Positions 33,061 through 42,900 of a stretch of DNA of 64,000 nucleotides are shown here, piece by piece. The notes below the pieces were generated by a model. That model saw only the letters and a list, made by a program, of their open reading frames with translations. It was not told the DNA's origin and made no database searches. Position numbers and translations under genes: made by a program. Within the stretch, counting starts at the first letter, position 1, and each line of letters starts with the position of its first letter. This DNA comes from Euwallacea fornicatus. Its lineage: Eukaryota; Arthropoda; Insecta; Coleoptera; Curculionidae. Where the stretch lies: NCBI RefSeq assembly GCF_040115645.1, contig NC_089552.1, positions 1,116,001 to 1,180,000 of the forward strand, in the 5' to 3' direction.

Positions 33061-34642
33061 TTAGTTAATTACCAGAGTTGTATTTCTGCCTACTTTAGCC
33101 TTTTGAAGCCAGTTAAGCACCTCCTTGAATTGGCCTAAAGCTTCCTTACACTTGGCAATCATCAAACGATTTTCCTTCCATTCAAATTTGGCCAATTGCT
33201 CAGCTTTCAGAAAGTTCGTCAATGCATCCTTATAAGAGGCATTATGAAGCTCACCAAAAAGTGTAGTTGCAACCTTTCTTTCATACCTGAAGTGTTGTTA
33301 ATCAAAACATGTTCTAGCCATGCAAGTTGTGGCAGCAAAATATTGTATTTTTGCGAAGCGGTTGTGGAGAGTGAGTTCACCTTGTAACTTTTTTGCAAAA
33401 TTTGGGTGGCACGACAAACCAATTGAACATGGAGGCACATTTGGGCTGTTTTCACATGAAAACCTTAAGTTACGACCAGGTAAGCAAAAACTTAGTTATG
33501 TGAGAAATTCAAAAGCAAATGGGAGGCCCTCTTAACCCAGATTTTAAAATTAGAATAAAAAATAGCAAAGAAGTTACAGTGTATCAGTGTTGTATGGTAA
33601 ACAAAATTGAATTTGTCTCTTGCAAAAGCACATACCATTTCAAGCCTGCAATTTCAAAATTAAATCTTCCCAACATATAGTGTAGTGAGGAGTCATTTGG
33701 GTTTATAGAAATGGCTATATCTACATGTTTTTTAAACAAATGCCCATCATTTATCCGTTCTTGGAGAGAGAGTAGATTGCTTCTACTTCCTTATAATAAA
33801 GACACATTTTTTGTACTTCAAGGAGGGAATTAAGCATTTTTTTTACCTATTAGAACTGCCAACCATTTGTGTACTTCTGCATGATAAGGAGCTAGGTTTA
33901 GAGCTGCTCTACAAGCATCAATACCTATTCAAAAGTGGCCTTAAAAAAAAAAATTAAAAATTATGTCTAGATGACAATTACCTTTATTTAGCTTCTTATG
34001 AATGACTTCTTTATCATCATGTCCCTCTGCAAGTTTATGATGGGCTTTTCCTATTCTATATAAAAGTTCAGGATTGCTTGGATGTTCTAAACAAAGGTCT
34101 TCTAATTTTTGCAGGCTCTCTTCTATATCCTCAACATTCCCCGAGTCTATCTTCTTATCTAGTTCTTTTAGCAACTGGAACATCATTTGTCTCAAACACT
34201 AAAAACCTTTTTAATCACTAAAGCTTACCAAATCTAAGCTAGACGTGCTGTTGACTTGTGAACTTTCATCATCACTGAAGTCATAAAACTCCATATCAGA
34301 ACTATCAATATTGGAAACACTGAAACACTCATCTGTGGTATTGGATATTATTGAGTTGGCTTTCTTTGCCTTGCTGGGTTTCTTTTGACGAACTGACCTG
34401 CAACTAACACCTAAGACTCAATTAGGCACAAACAATGACATTTACCGCTCAGTGCTCTGTTGATTCTGCAACTGTTGAAGCTCCAATTTGACCTTCAACA
34501 GGTCTTTTTCCAGTTTTGCCACATCTTTGGCCACGGAGGTGCGCATCTCCTGACGGAGATGTTCAACGAGAAACATGCCAGCAGCACCAATAAACCCCAA
34601 GACTGCAGCCCCTAGAAACGCGCTTAAGTGCTGAAGTGGCAT
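33061..34642 (-). CDS. regulator of microtubule dynamics family protein (RMDN3/PTPIP51-like)
   Basis: Minus-strand exons 34642-34446, 34397-34229, 34198-33982, 33924-33847, 33789-33636 and 33286-33061 give 346 residues. A transmembrane helix sits at about 8-26, a coiled coil at about 35-62, then a Lys-rich linker and an acidic stretch with EFYDFSD (102-108). This matches the FFAT consensus bound by the ER protein VAP. The rest is the helical tetratricopeptide-like RMDN domain, with ALNLAPYHAEVHKWLAVL, KKHVDIAISINPNDSSLHY and KFEWKENRLMIAKCKEALG. TM, coiled coil, FFAT and TPR in this order is the layout of RMDN3/PTPIP51, an ER-mitochondria tether. The last intron boundary is uncertain: a GTAATT near the end could start another small exon, but the frame also reaches a stop there. 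Confidence 0.82.
34271..34291 (-). other. FFAT (VAP-binding) motif coding segment
   Basis: Encodes E-F-Y-D-F-S-D inside exon 2 of the RMDN-like gene, preceded by SSDM and followed by DE. The consensus is E-F-F-D-A-x-E with acidic flanks; Y at position 3, F at 5 and D at 7 are tolerated variants. Confidence 0.55.
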
Positions 34643-35982
34643 TTCCGTAAGAGTTCAGAACGTGGTCTTTAGATAAACATTACGGAAAGGTTGTTTCGTG
34701 TTTATGTCGATTTTGCTTTAACTGCGAGAGTAAAAATTCAGTTTTAAGTTCGTTGGCTAATTTTGATAAATTGGTCAAGAAGTCGGAGAAATTTATCAAT
34801 TTATTTTCGAGATTTTGGCCTTGGAAAAGTAAGGTTAGTGCACTGTTCAATTCAAATCAATGTGTCAAAGTGAAATTCCATTTTGTAACGTCATTTGCCC
34901 ACAGGCGTATCGCACCTATAGTCGAATCAACGGATTTTTGCATCAAAACTATCACACAGGCATCATTCTAATATTTATTTTACATCCTGCAATATTACTG
35001 AAAATACTAAAACGAAAATTTAATTATTTAAAGCATAAGTCTCAGATATACCTCTTTAAAGTTTGAAATACTGCAGGACAATTCCTAAAATATCACGAAT
35101 CTTGTGGTATAGCATCTGTAGTAGTTTTAGCGTTTTATTTAGAAAACAGTTAGTATATAAAATTAACATTATAAAAAAATCTTACCCGCTGCAACTTGCC
35201 AGGTTTTATTCCTTTCAAACATTTTAAAGTTGTTATCACGCTCGTAAATTTTGTATTCAATCTTACACGTTCTACTGTTGTAACTAGCAATATAGTAAGA
35301 TCTGATCTTTGAACTCACTCGATAATGAACAAATGTAGATACGATTTAAAAATCAGGAGATTGTTTTTATCATTACTGTCATTACACTTACGTTGCATTG
35401 ATGGATATCACTAAATAATCACTCAAACACGGTTTACCTAGAGAGCTAATAAAAAAGTGAGCCACAGTGTCATCATCTCAATTGTTCGCTTACTATGGTT
35501 ACCATGGATACGAATGTTGAATGTAACGTCACTATATATGACGCATTGTCTTTTCGTGTTGCGGATTTCATTTGTGCTTAATTTAGGTGAGTTTCTTGCA
35601 ACTTTTTCGAATCCGTTGGTAGAGAAATTGTGTACACACCGCGGTTGTAAAGTGCCTAGAGTATGAACCCGCAAAATTGCAGCTTCGGAATTTAAACTTA
35701 ACGATCGGGCCATAATAATCTACTTTACTACCTTAATTTGTGATATCTTATCATTTATCCCCAATAAATCTTCTTTTAAGTCTTTTGGCCCCCGTCACGT
35801 AAACAGCACTGTATAAACAACCAGATTAACGTGCCAAAAAGAAGCTTAAAAATAAATTCATGTTCAAGCTGCATCTTAAATTAAACGCTTCTCTTCGTTA
35901 TTTTGGCAGTGAGAGTGGTTTGCTTGATCAGCAAACAGCTTTTATTTATAAAAGAATATTATTATTATTGTTTTAATTTTCG
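34643..35982. other. divergent intergenic RMDN / small basic gene
   Basis: 1.3 kb between two divergent starts. The region is AT-rich with one palindromic X-box-like site (35498-35511). The minus-strand open frame at 35438-35713 has no supporting features. Confidence 0.35.
35498..35511. promoter_or_regulatory. X-box-like (RFX) motif
   Basis: GTTACCATGGATAC matches the RFX consensus RYYNYY-N(1-3)-RRNRAC. No gene start lies within 400 nt, so its target is unclear. Confidence 0.3.
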
Positions 35983-36250
35983 ATGGGAAAAGGAAAGGGC
36001 GGCAAGGGCGGAGGAGGTGCTGCTCCGTCTACTGCAGATGTAAGTTATTTATTGGTTTTTTAATATTTTGTATTATATTATAAAATATCGCATTGTATAA
36101 CTTATGATTGTAGAAGAAAAGTGGTGTAAAATTGACAGACCCGAAAGCGGGAGCTAAGGAATCGGTCACAAAAGGCAGCAAAAAGGGTATGAATTTTATA
36201 ATTTTACGTCAGTCATTTTTTGAGTTCGTTTTTCAGGTGGCAAGAAGTAG
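35983..36250 (+). CDS. small Lys/Gly-rich protein, 47 aa, three exons
   Basis: ATG at 35983 opens exon 35983-36039, joined to 36114-36186 and 36237-36250 through consensus GT-AG sites. The result is a 47-residue protein with about a quarter Lys and a quarter Gly: it begins MGKGKGGKGGGG, has a middle VKLTDPKAGAKES, and ends KKGGKK. An AATAAA follows 50 nt after the stop. Two spliced introns in frame plus a poly(A) signal argue for a real gene. I do not recognise a family. The N-terminus resembles the basic tail of parvulin PIN4, but no isomerase domain follows. A nucleic-acid-binding or ribosome-associated role would be a guess. Confidence 0.6.
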
Positions 36251-36299
36251 CGCCGAATTTTGAAGTATTTATTTTTATTTATGGCTGTACTGATTTTAA

Positions 36300-36305
36300 A
36301 ATAAA
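36300..36305 (+). promoter_or_regulatory. poly(A) signal of the small Lys/Gly-rich gene
   Basis: AATAAA 50 nt after its stop codon. Confidence 0.55.
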
Positions 36306-36727
36306 GCTCTTTTTGTATAAACCCAAAAATTATTTTGTGTTTTGAAAGAGAGGGTAACATTAATAAGTATTTCTTTTTGAGAACTTTTCTCAGTACTGCT
36401 AAAAAAACAGTCTACATTAATAAAAATGAACAGAAAGACTTATGAGCCGAATTATCTCATTATTTACATTGTTTACGTGACGTATACTACATACTATTTT
36501 TCAAGTTCAAATTACTCCAAACGCCTCTACATCAATCAACTCTCATTTATCAAACATCAAATTTTTACCATTGTGTTTGACAGTGACAAGTTTATACCAC
36601 TTGTGACCCACTTTCCTTAGGGTCTGCAGCAAAAAAATTCTTTTGCATCAAAATCTGTCTATTTTCCACTAAAAATGTGTTAAAGCCTGTTAAATTCCTA
36701 AAGAGACCTGTGAAGCTTAACGTAATA
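36306..36727. other. upstream region of SAMM50
   Basis: About 420 nt with the presumed SAMM50 promoter. An open frame at 36426-36620 shows no family features. Confidence 0.35.
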
Positions 36728-38934
36728 ATGGGCACAGTCCATGCCAAAGTAAATTCACCGCCCTATTTACATAGATCCATCACCTCTAAAAATACTCCCT
36801 GATATTTTTGAAGGTTTCCAATGATACTTCCACAAATGTGGGCGATTTTGCCAAGCAAACGGGGCTAAAGGAGCAAGCAGAGGAGCCCGACATCAAAGAG
36901 GCGGATTTACAAAAAGTAAATGTATGTATTTCATTCATAGTTCACTATTACACAACTTCAATTGCATAGGCCTTAACTATAGCCAAACAATATGTATAGA
37001 GTATAAAGTGTCTTGTTTCATTTTGTTTCAGGCTAGAGTGGATAGAATTACCATTGATGGTTTAGGACGCACCAAAGACGATATTGTTGAAGATTGTATC
37101 AAGGAGCTTTTCAAAGCTAAAGATTTTCAAGAAGTACTTCTCAAGGCACATAAGGTCGTCACTTAAATAAGTCACCTGTACAATTTAAAAACTTAAAATT
37201 AAAATTCTTGTAGGCCCGAGTAAACCTAGATGAATTGGGTTGTTTTAAAAATATTGGTGTATACATTGACACTAGTAAAGGTCCTAAGGCTACAGTCGAT
37301 GGTTTAGAGGCAAGTTCAAGTATTATGGAATGTGCTGAAACTTGATCAAACAATATGTTTAATTTAGGTGACTTTTGATGTAAAAGAATACAAAAGAGTG
37401 ACTGGGGGGATTAGTACCCATGTGGGCAACAATGAGGGGACAGTTCTTGTGGGGCTACGTGCTCCTAATATATTAGGGAGGGGGGAGAAAGTGCAGATTG
37501 AATACAGCTATGGCTCAAAGAAAACTAGCAATTTCAATTTGTCATTTATAAACCCTTTTAGGGGCAGACACAGACCAACGTAAGTGAATCTTTGATGTTT
37601 GTGATCAGATTAGCTTATTATTTGAGACACAATGATTACTTAAACTAATAAAATTCATACATTAGAATAAGAACATCTATTATGCAAGCTCATTCTGAAT
37701 GGCCTAGTTCAGGCTATAAACAGTTAGAAAAGGGCCTGATTGTTGATCTGGGGTTCTATTCTACATCAATAGTAAGTGCTCGAGTTTAAATTTTTAAGCT
37801 ATGGGAGCATTTGTGGAGTTTTAGTTTAAACACAATCTTCAATGGGAGGGAATCATCAGGGACTTAAACACTCTATCTCGAACAAGTTCATTTGAGGTCA
37901 GGGAACAGGCAGGGCCTACTTTAAAATCCTCAATAAAGCATATATTATCTGTGGACCTTAGAGATGACCTAATTTTTCCTTCAGGAGGGTAATGATTTTC
38001 CCTTAGTTGTAATTAACAATAGGTAACTAATTACGCGTTTTGAAGCTCCTTGACTCAGGTGACCTCAGAACTAGCCGGCTTAGGAGGCAACATTGGTTTT
38101 CTCAAAAATGAGATTTTCTTCCAAGATAATTTTTCCATTCTTGAAGACATTGTAAGTGAAGCCCAGTTATGGCCTATTAAATCAAGGTCCTGGCAGCTTT
38201 ATCAAGAACATAATTGTCATGGAATCAATGGAAAATATGTGAAAAAACCGTTACAGTAAGTTATGAATTGTAAACATTGCCCTTTATTAATTTCATTGTT
38301 TCCATGAAAATTATCTTTTGGGTAAAGTTGGGGATCTGACTTTTTTTCAGCACTAAAATATTAAGAAACAAAAAATTTCAAGGTGCTGCAATTCAGCTTT
38401 ATGACCGGATATCTGACACCTGTGAGCAAAGATAAGAAAGTCACCGTAGTTGACCGGTGCCATGTCGGAGGCCCTCTGTCTATAAGAGGCTTCGAAACCC
38501 GTGGTATAGGCCCCCACGCGGACGGAGATGCTTTAGGGTCAAACGCGTATTGGGCGACTGGACTGCACTTATTCACGCCTCTTCCATTCAGACCTGGACG
38601 AGGGGGGTTTGGGGACCTGTTTAGAACACATTTCTTCGTCAATGCCGGGAACGTTGGCGACTTTTCTTTAGGTATGTTGTTAGCTTTGAAATTTCGTCTT
38701 CGTGTTACGCTTACAAAAAACATCATGATTCTTTTCTTTTTAGAAAAAACTTCTAAATCAGATTTTCTAGAAATTATACGCAATAACATGAGGATTTCCT
38801 ATGGACTAGGCGTGGCATTACGTTTTGGAAACATGGCGCGTCTCGAGGTAAACTACTGTTTCCCCTATAAGTTTGAAAAGGGAGACCAAACGCATCCAGG
38901 GGTGCAGTTTGGCATAGGCCTGCAGTTTTTATAG
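36728..38934 (+). CDS. Samm50: sorting and assembly machinery component 50 (SAMM50/Sam50)
   Basis: Exons 36728-36748, 36814-36921, 37032-37154, 37214-37309, 37368-37579, 37666-37771, 37825-37988, 38046-38151, 38383-38671 and 38744-38934 give 471 residues (human 469). The N-terminus MGTVHAK is conserved. A POTRA domain at about 45-125 includes IDGLGRTKDDIVEDCI. The Omp85 barrel follows, with VGNNEGTVLVGLRAPN, VGGPLSIRGFE (the conserved IRGF motif of Omp85 loop 6), FTPLPFRPGRGGFGDLFRTH and the C-terminal FGIGLQFL beta signal. Sam50 folds and inserts beta-barrel proteins into the mitochondrial outer membrane and joins the MICOS contact. The seven-codon first exon is unusual but its splice sites are good. 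Intron 4 uses a GC donor. Confidence 0.96.
37310..37367 (+). other. GC-AG intron (SAMM50 intron 4)
   Basis: The donor is GAG/gcaagt and the acceptor ttttag-like aatttag. It is the only join that links DGLE to VTFDVKE in frame, matching the family sequence. A GT donor three bases later would bring an immediate stop. Confidence 0.8.
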
Positions 38935-39174
38935 TGTTTATCGCTCTTTTAATAGTGATTGTGAAAAATATAGTATTTCTCGAAGCAATTTAGCCTTCGG
39001 CGTCGCCAGTATGTTTCAGTCTTTAAGAGGTTTTTAAATTATATGTGTATTTTTCAAAAAACATCGGCTAGTTCTAGCGTTAATAAAATTTGTTAGTAAA
39101 ATGTATGTGAGAGTTTTATTGCTCTTCTGAAACGTCAATTTTTGGTGCAAAAATTATCCATTACCATTTAAATC
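38935..39174. other. SAMM50 3' UTR region
   Basis: AT-rich sequence after the SAMM50 stop codon, leading into the minisatellite. No separate gene is seen. Confidence 0.35.
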
Positions 39175-39570
39175 AACAATTGTTAAGTCAATTATCACTT
39201 CAATTATCGGTCAATTATCACTTCAGTTATCGGTCAATTATTGCTCCGGTTATCAGTCTAATTATCGACCAATCGTCACTTTAATTATCGATCAACCGTC
39301 ATTTCAATGATCACATCACTAATCGGTCAAATATCACGCCGATTATGAGTCATTTATCACGTCAATTATCAGATAATGATCACTTCAATTATCGGTAAAT
39401 TATCAGTCAATGACCACGTCAATTATCACTCTAATTATCAATTAATCGTCACTTTAATTATCGATTAATCGTCACTTCAATTATCGGTCAATTATCACTT
39501 CAGTTATCGGTCAATTATTGCTCCGGTTATCAGTCAATTATCACTTCCATTATCACCTAAATGATCAGAT
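39175..39570. repeat. minisatellite of 11-12 nt units (TCAATTATCRC / TTCAATTATCGG)
   Basis: About 390 nt made of alternating degenerate units of the type (T)CAATTATC-AC/GG. A higher-order duplication is visible: a block of about 63 nt at 39193-39255, including CAGTTATCGGTCAATTATTG, recurs at 39473-39535. The array lies between the convergent SAMM50 and SFSWAP genes. Confidence 0.85.
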
Positions 39571-39905
39571 TTGGAAATAATCGAGGGTAAAGGGTCGCTG
39601 TTTCATATAAATTACTTTATTTATACCAGATCACAATAATATACAGGGTTTAACGAGCCCGGATTTCTGTTATCTTAAAGAGATGTTGCGCGATTTAAAG
39701 CGTGGTAAGAATTTGAATTGTTATTGAAATTCAAATTGCGCGGCTTAGCCCTAATTTAGTGTGGGGCTCACAAAAGGGGTACTTTGAATACAGTTACACA
39801 ATTCTTTGTCAATAAGAGTATTAATAATGTATAAAGAAGGAATTATCTTGAACCACAATAAGCACCCGTGTTCAACATCTATCTCTTTGCTCAGATTATT
39901 TTCTG
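39571..39905. other. SFSWAP 3' flank
   Basis: Includes a TATACAGGGTTTAACGAG repeat end near 39640 and the probable 3' UTR of SFSWAP. No gene is seen. Confidence 0.35.
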
Positions 39906-42900
39906 TCATGAGCTATTGATGGAAATGTGGGATTTCACCGAACTGCTACGACTTCTACTCGTCCTCGATCTAGACCGTCTCGCCTTCTTCGATTTCTTTT
40001 TATCGGATTTCGAATGCTTCCTGATAAACACAAGCCATCATATGTCTGAAGTGACTATGCAATTTTCATACATTGACAAACCTTTTATGAGTCTTTTTCT
40101 TCTTATCCTTCCTGCGCTTCCTGTCCTCTTCCCGTTCTGAGCTTCTGCTCCTCTGTCTGTCTTCTTTTTTGTTGCGCTTCTTGTTTCGCCTTTCTCTTGA
40201 CCTCGACCTACGGCCCGAACGACCATTGCCCTTCGACTTGGATCGACTTTTACCCCTGGACGGCGATTTATCTTTGGTTGTACTTTTTTCTCGTGTTGTA
40301 CTTCTCGATCTGCTAATTTCATCTTGTGTATTGCGTAAAGCTACAGTTATCAATTACCTGACAATTATAACACTATCTGGAGACCCATGTCTGCTACTGA
40401 TTGAAGATTGAGGAGATACTCGGGAGTTCTTGCTTTGCAGCTTCGGTAGAGGGGATTGAGGTTCTTTTGAACGATCTCTACTAGCTCTCGGTGGAGCCTC
40501 TACCGACTTGAGTTTGAGGAACATGGCAGCTTTACGCTTGCGCTCCAACTGGCGTGCTTTTTCCCTTTCGTCTGCTTCTTTATCATCGACTAAATGAAAA
40601 TTTAAGAAACTGGTATTTATTTCTCATACAAAGGCTAGCTTAACAATTTACGTTTTTTCTGCTCTTCCATCTGCATCATCTCCAAAATTGGATCATCCGC
40701 TAAATCTTCTCCATTCTTAACATCGCTGCCTTCTCCCGGATCAAACATGTCGATGGCGGGTAAAGGCTTTTTTTTAAGCCGCAATTCCGGTTTTCCTTTC
40801 GGGCTCGATCCATTTTTGATCGTTGGAGGAGTTCTGGAGCGAGATTTACCCAGTTTTACTGGTGGAATTGGAGATTTCGAGCGAGACTTCGATCGACTTG
40901 GAATGATTGCCATAATTATCGGCTCTTCGACTGGGAGCTTTGTGACCACAACATCAACAGGGGTAGTAATAATCTTTTGAGCAGTTTTAGAAGTCGGTGA
41001 AGTCTCAGTGGCTTTAATGGGGGCTGCTTTTACGACCTCAGGACTAGTTTCCTCGTCGGATGAATCTTCAACTGGAAGGGCGCTTTTAATTTCCTTCGTA
41101 GGTTCCTCTTTAGGCTTTTTAATCGAAAAGCTAACCGGAGCTGGACAGAGGGTAATAGGGATTGCCAAGAACATGCATCAGAAAACTTACTTATAGGCTT
41201 TTTTGGCTTGCCTAGCGCCTGTTTGTCATAATCGACAGTCTGCTCTTCTTTGATTTCTTGTTTAACTCTTAGCTTGGCCAATTTAGCCCTAATAGAATAG
41301 GGCAACATTGGTTTAAGTGGTGTTAAGGTGACGGTTACTGTTACCTGTAATACTCGTGATAATCGTGGCCTTGGTCAAGGAACAGAAACCGCGGATCCGC
41401 CTTCTGCCTAATAATGTCTTCAAACTGGTCCCCGTTCTTTATCACGTACTCTGCCATTTTATCTATCACAGTCTGCACATCGGCTGGAGGAATTCTATAA
41501 AGACATATATACGTTAATCTTTTATATTATCAATCTCGTTGGCAAAGTAACAAAAGCATGATAGTTTAAATCAACCAGACGACTTACTTGTAATTTTCCT
41601 TTTCTACTTTTTTGGGAGGTTCTTGTAAGTCTCGCTCATCTTCCGATTCCTCCTCGGATCCTGATCCATAAGCAGCCAATGAGAGTAAAGGTTTTTTAAC
41701 TGTAATCCGCATTATAAATGTATATCTTACATATGCAAATTTATACATTAAAAGCATCAATTTCGATAATTCACTACATACAGGCAAAACAAAGTTCTGA
41801 TCGTAAATTTCCTAATTTCTAAACTTTTCCTGACAGTACCTTCATTCTCGTCGTACTTCACCAACGACACTTTCTTTTCTTCAGGTGTCTTTTCTACTAC
41901 TTCTTCTTTAACCACAGGAGGCAAGAGGGGCACGTTCGCAGTGTAGGGGTTGACACTGTCTTTATTCAAGTTGGACACTGAAACCGTTAATAGGTTCATT
42001 TAGTACCGTGTCATTAACCCAAAATTTAGGGACTGCGAACTAAGCTTCCGGAGTAGAAAATCGTACAGAAAAAGTCATCATAAAATTTCGTTAAAACTGA
42101 ACTTACCAATCTGGGCGTAAGAATTATTGTTGGCGTTAGCTTGAGCCTGCTGCTGCTGCACCTCTTGCATTTGCTTCTGTTGCACAAACTGGGCCCAGGC
42201 CATTTGATGAATATAACTCTGCATGTTTTGATCCAATTGACGAAAATTTATTGGCAATCCTGCATATAAAGCTAAGAGAAATGAATTAGCATTCGACCTT
42301 CTCTCGTTCAAAACGTTGTTTCGCTAAGCAAGACATTGAATCGGTTGGTTTAGATTATTATAACAAATATAAAAAGTAACTTACCTCCTTGTTCGCTATT
42401 AACCACTGAATGCCGCCAATACTCGTAGAATTGTTGCACGTAGTAATATTGATGGTATTGTTGCTCCAAAGCAGCTTGCTGCTGTTGCGGGTCGGGCTGA
42501 GCGGTAGCGGCAAGCCCCGCCCCTTGGATACGAGTGACCAATTGCGAGTAGGCGCAATCGGCGGAGGGTCGGTAAGGAAAGCTCTGAGTGATCGAGGGCG
42601 TATCCTGTCAGAAAAAGAAGGCGTGTTATCGTTTGCCGTGGAGTTGACCTTATGGGTAAAGGTCTTGGTGCTGCAATTATGGGCTTCTTGATTGGTTAAG
42701 TACCAAGCAGCGTGTTTTTCTACGCTACATATCAATACTCAATTTATATTTGAGCCTAGTATCTAACATGCTACTTGGTACTGTCGAGCAATCACCATCA
42801 GAGGGCCTGTAAAGTCAATGTTTGAAGCAGCATCTCTGCAGGCTGTCTGCTTGCTCTCCTCGGTTCGAGGCTTCATCAGGCGCTTACCCGGGACAAAAAG

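Noticed and set aside
35438..35713. Minus-strand frame of 91 codons near an X-box
   Set aside because: No conserved motif or splice evidence; composition is like the surrounding intergenic DNA.
38152..38382. Extension of SAMM50 exon 8 as coding sequence
   Set aside because: The frame stays open to 38259, but the family needs ILEDI joined directly to VLQFSFM, and GTAAGT at 38152 is a consensus donor.
40066..40353. RS-rich frame taken as an independent SR protein
   Set aside because: It is an exon of SFSWAP: the acceptor inside it (before 40312) restores the frame with the upstream exon, and the RS region is the expected C-terminus.
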